Assembly (NCBI RefSeq): GCF_007827695.1 | Contig: NZ_VITA01000005.1 | Location: forward strand, 124,001 to 188,000 | Length of the DNA: 64,000 nt | Direction of reading: 5' to 3' | From: Sinorhizobium medicae | Lineage (GTDB): Bacteria > Pseudomonadota > Alphaproteobacteria > Rhizobiales > Rhizobiaceae | Shown: in pieces, positions 63,955 through 64,000 of the stretch | Numbering within the stretch: position 1 is the first letter of the stretch | Layout: every line of letters begins with the position of its first letter | The notes under the pieces: generated by a model | Database searches by the model: none | Seen by the model: only the letters and a program-made list of their open reading frames with translations | What the model was told of the DNA's origin: nothing | Made by a program: the position numbers and the translations under genes

Positions 63955-64000
63955 ATGAGCGAACTGGAAACATTGGAACGTACCTTGCTGGCGGAGATCG
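63955..64000 (+). CDS. pheS: Phenylalanyl-tRNA synthetase alpha subunit, N-terminal fragment
   Basis: Only the first 15 codons are inside the window (M-S-E-L-E-T-L-E-R-T-L-L-A-E-I), matching the N-terminal coiled-coil start of alphaproteobacterial PheS. The assignment rests mostly on position after infC-rpmI-rplT. The gene continues beyond the window. Confidence 0.8.
   Translation, partial: MSELETLERTLLAEI

Overview
This window is a stretch of alphaproteobacterial chromosome, most likely from Sinorhizobium/Ensifer close to S. meliloti or S. medicae. I base this on the high GC content, the gene neighbourhoods (rimP-nusA-ylxR-infB-rbfA-truB, fabA-fabB-fabI divergent from irr, aroA-cmk-rpsA, infC-rpmI-rplT-pheS), an aroA product of the Agrobacterium CP4 type, exoD, irr and mbfA, a BA14K protein, and intergenic palindromes typical of Rhizobiaceae (RIME-like and mosaic elements). 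Species assignment is inference; no database was consulted. No prophage, transposase, CRISPR array or rRNA operon is visible. The region is mainly conserved housekeeping chromosome with small lineage-specific genes between the blocks.

Layout. 1-3.2 kb: end of a LysR regulator, a BON-domain protein, an AEC-family transporter and ilvE. 3.2-6.4 kb: cytochrome c with an unusual Pro/Ala tail, divergent from kdsB-pheA, then a 45-aa DUF1127 gene. 6.4-13.2 kb: nudC and a HIT gene on the minus strand, the signal recognition particle RNA gene, then dnaX, ybaB, a LysE-type exporter, recR and a lytic transglycosylase. 13.2-24.4 kb: a RIME-like element, an MFS exporter, then the nusA-infB translation/transcription operon with a recognisable promoter and leader hairpin, followed by rbfA, truB and an HWE-type histidine kinase. 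24.6-28.7 kb: rpsO, pnp and an RsmC-like methyltransferase. 28.8-34.3 kb: fabA-fabB-fabI opposite irr, two membrane proteins and tRNA-Ala(GGC). 34.5-41.9 kb: an acidic TIGR02300 protein, aroA-cmk-rpsA, a large disordered protein of unknown function, a DUF6665 protein and a BA14K protein. 42.1-48.3 kb: tRNA-Leu(CAG), a class III adenylate cyclase, nrnC, a SelW-like protein, DoxX, Rnk/GreA-like, GFA, and a broken ccdA-type antitoxin gene. 48.3-54.7 kb: lepA, an MFS permease, an XRE-cupin regulator with a GNAT gene, exoD and an OmpA-type lipoprotein. 54.7-61 kb: epmB-epmA divergent from efp, cfa, mbfA behind a perfect Irr-type palindrome, and a transglutaminase-like peptidase. 61.2-64 kb: an alpha/beta hydrolase, infC with an ATT start codon, rpmI, rplT and the start of pheS.

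Functional themes. Many genes serve translation (rimP, nusA, infB, rbfA, truB, rpsO, rpsA, lepA, efp with its two modification enzymes, infC, rpmI, rplT, pheS) or RNA turnover (pnp, nrnC). Unsaturated fatty-acid synthesis (fabA/B/I) and membrane cyclopropanation (cfa) are present. Iron control is represented by the regulator irr and, 27 kb away, its likely target mbfA.

The best second-look items are the frameshifted orphan ccdA antitoxin relic, the 23-bp Irr-type palindrome over the mbfA promoter, the ATT start of infC, the glycine at the glyphosate-determining position of an otherwise CP4-like EPSP synthase, the nusA-operon leader, and the uncharacterised 521-aa protein beside rpsA. I found no convincing wholly new multi-gene system.
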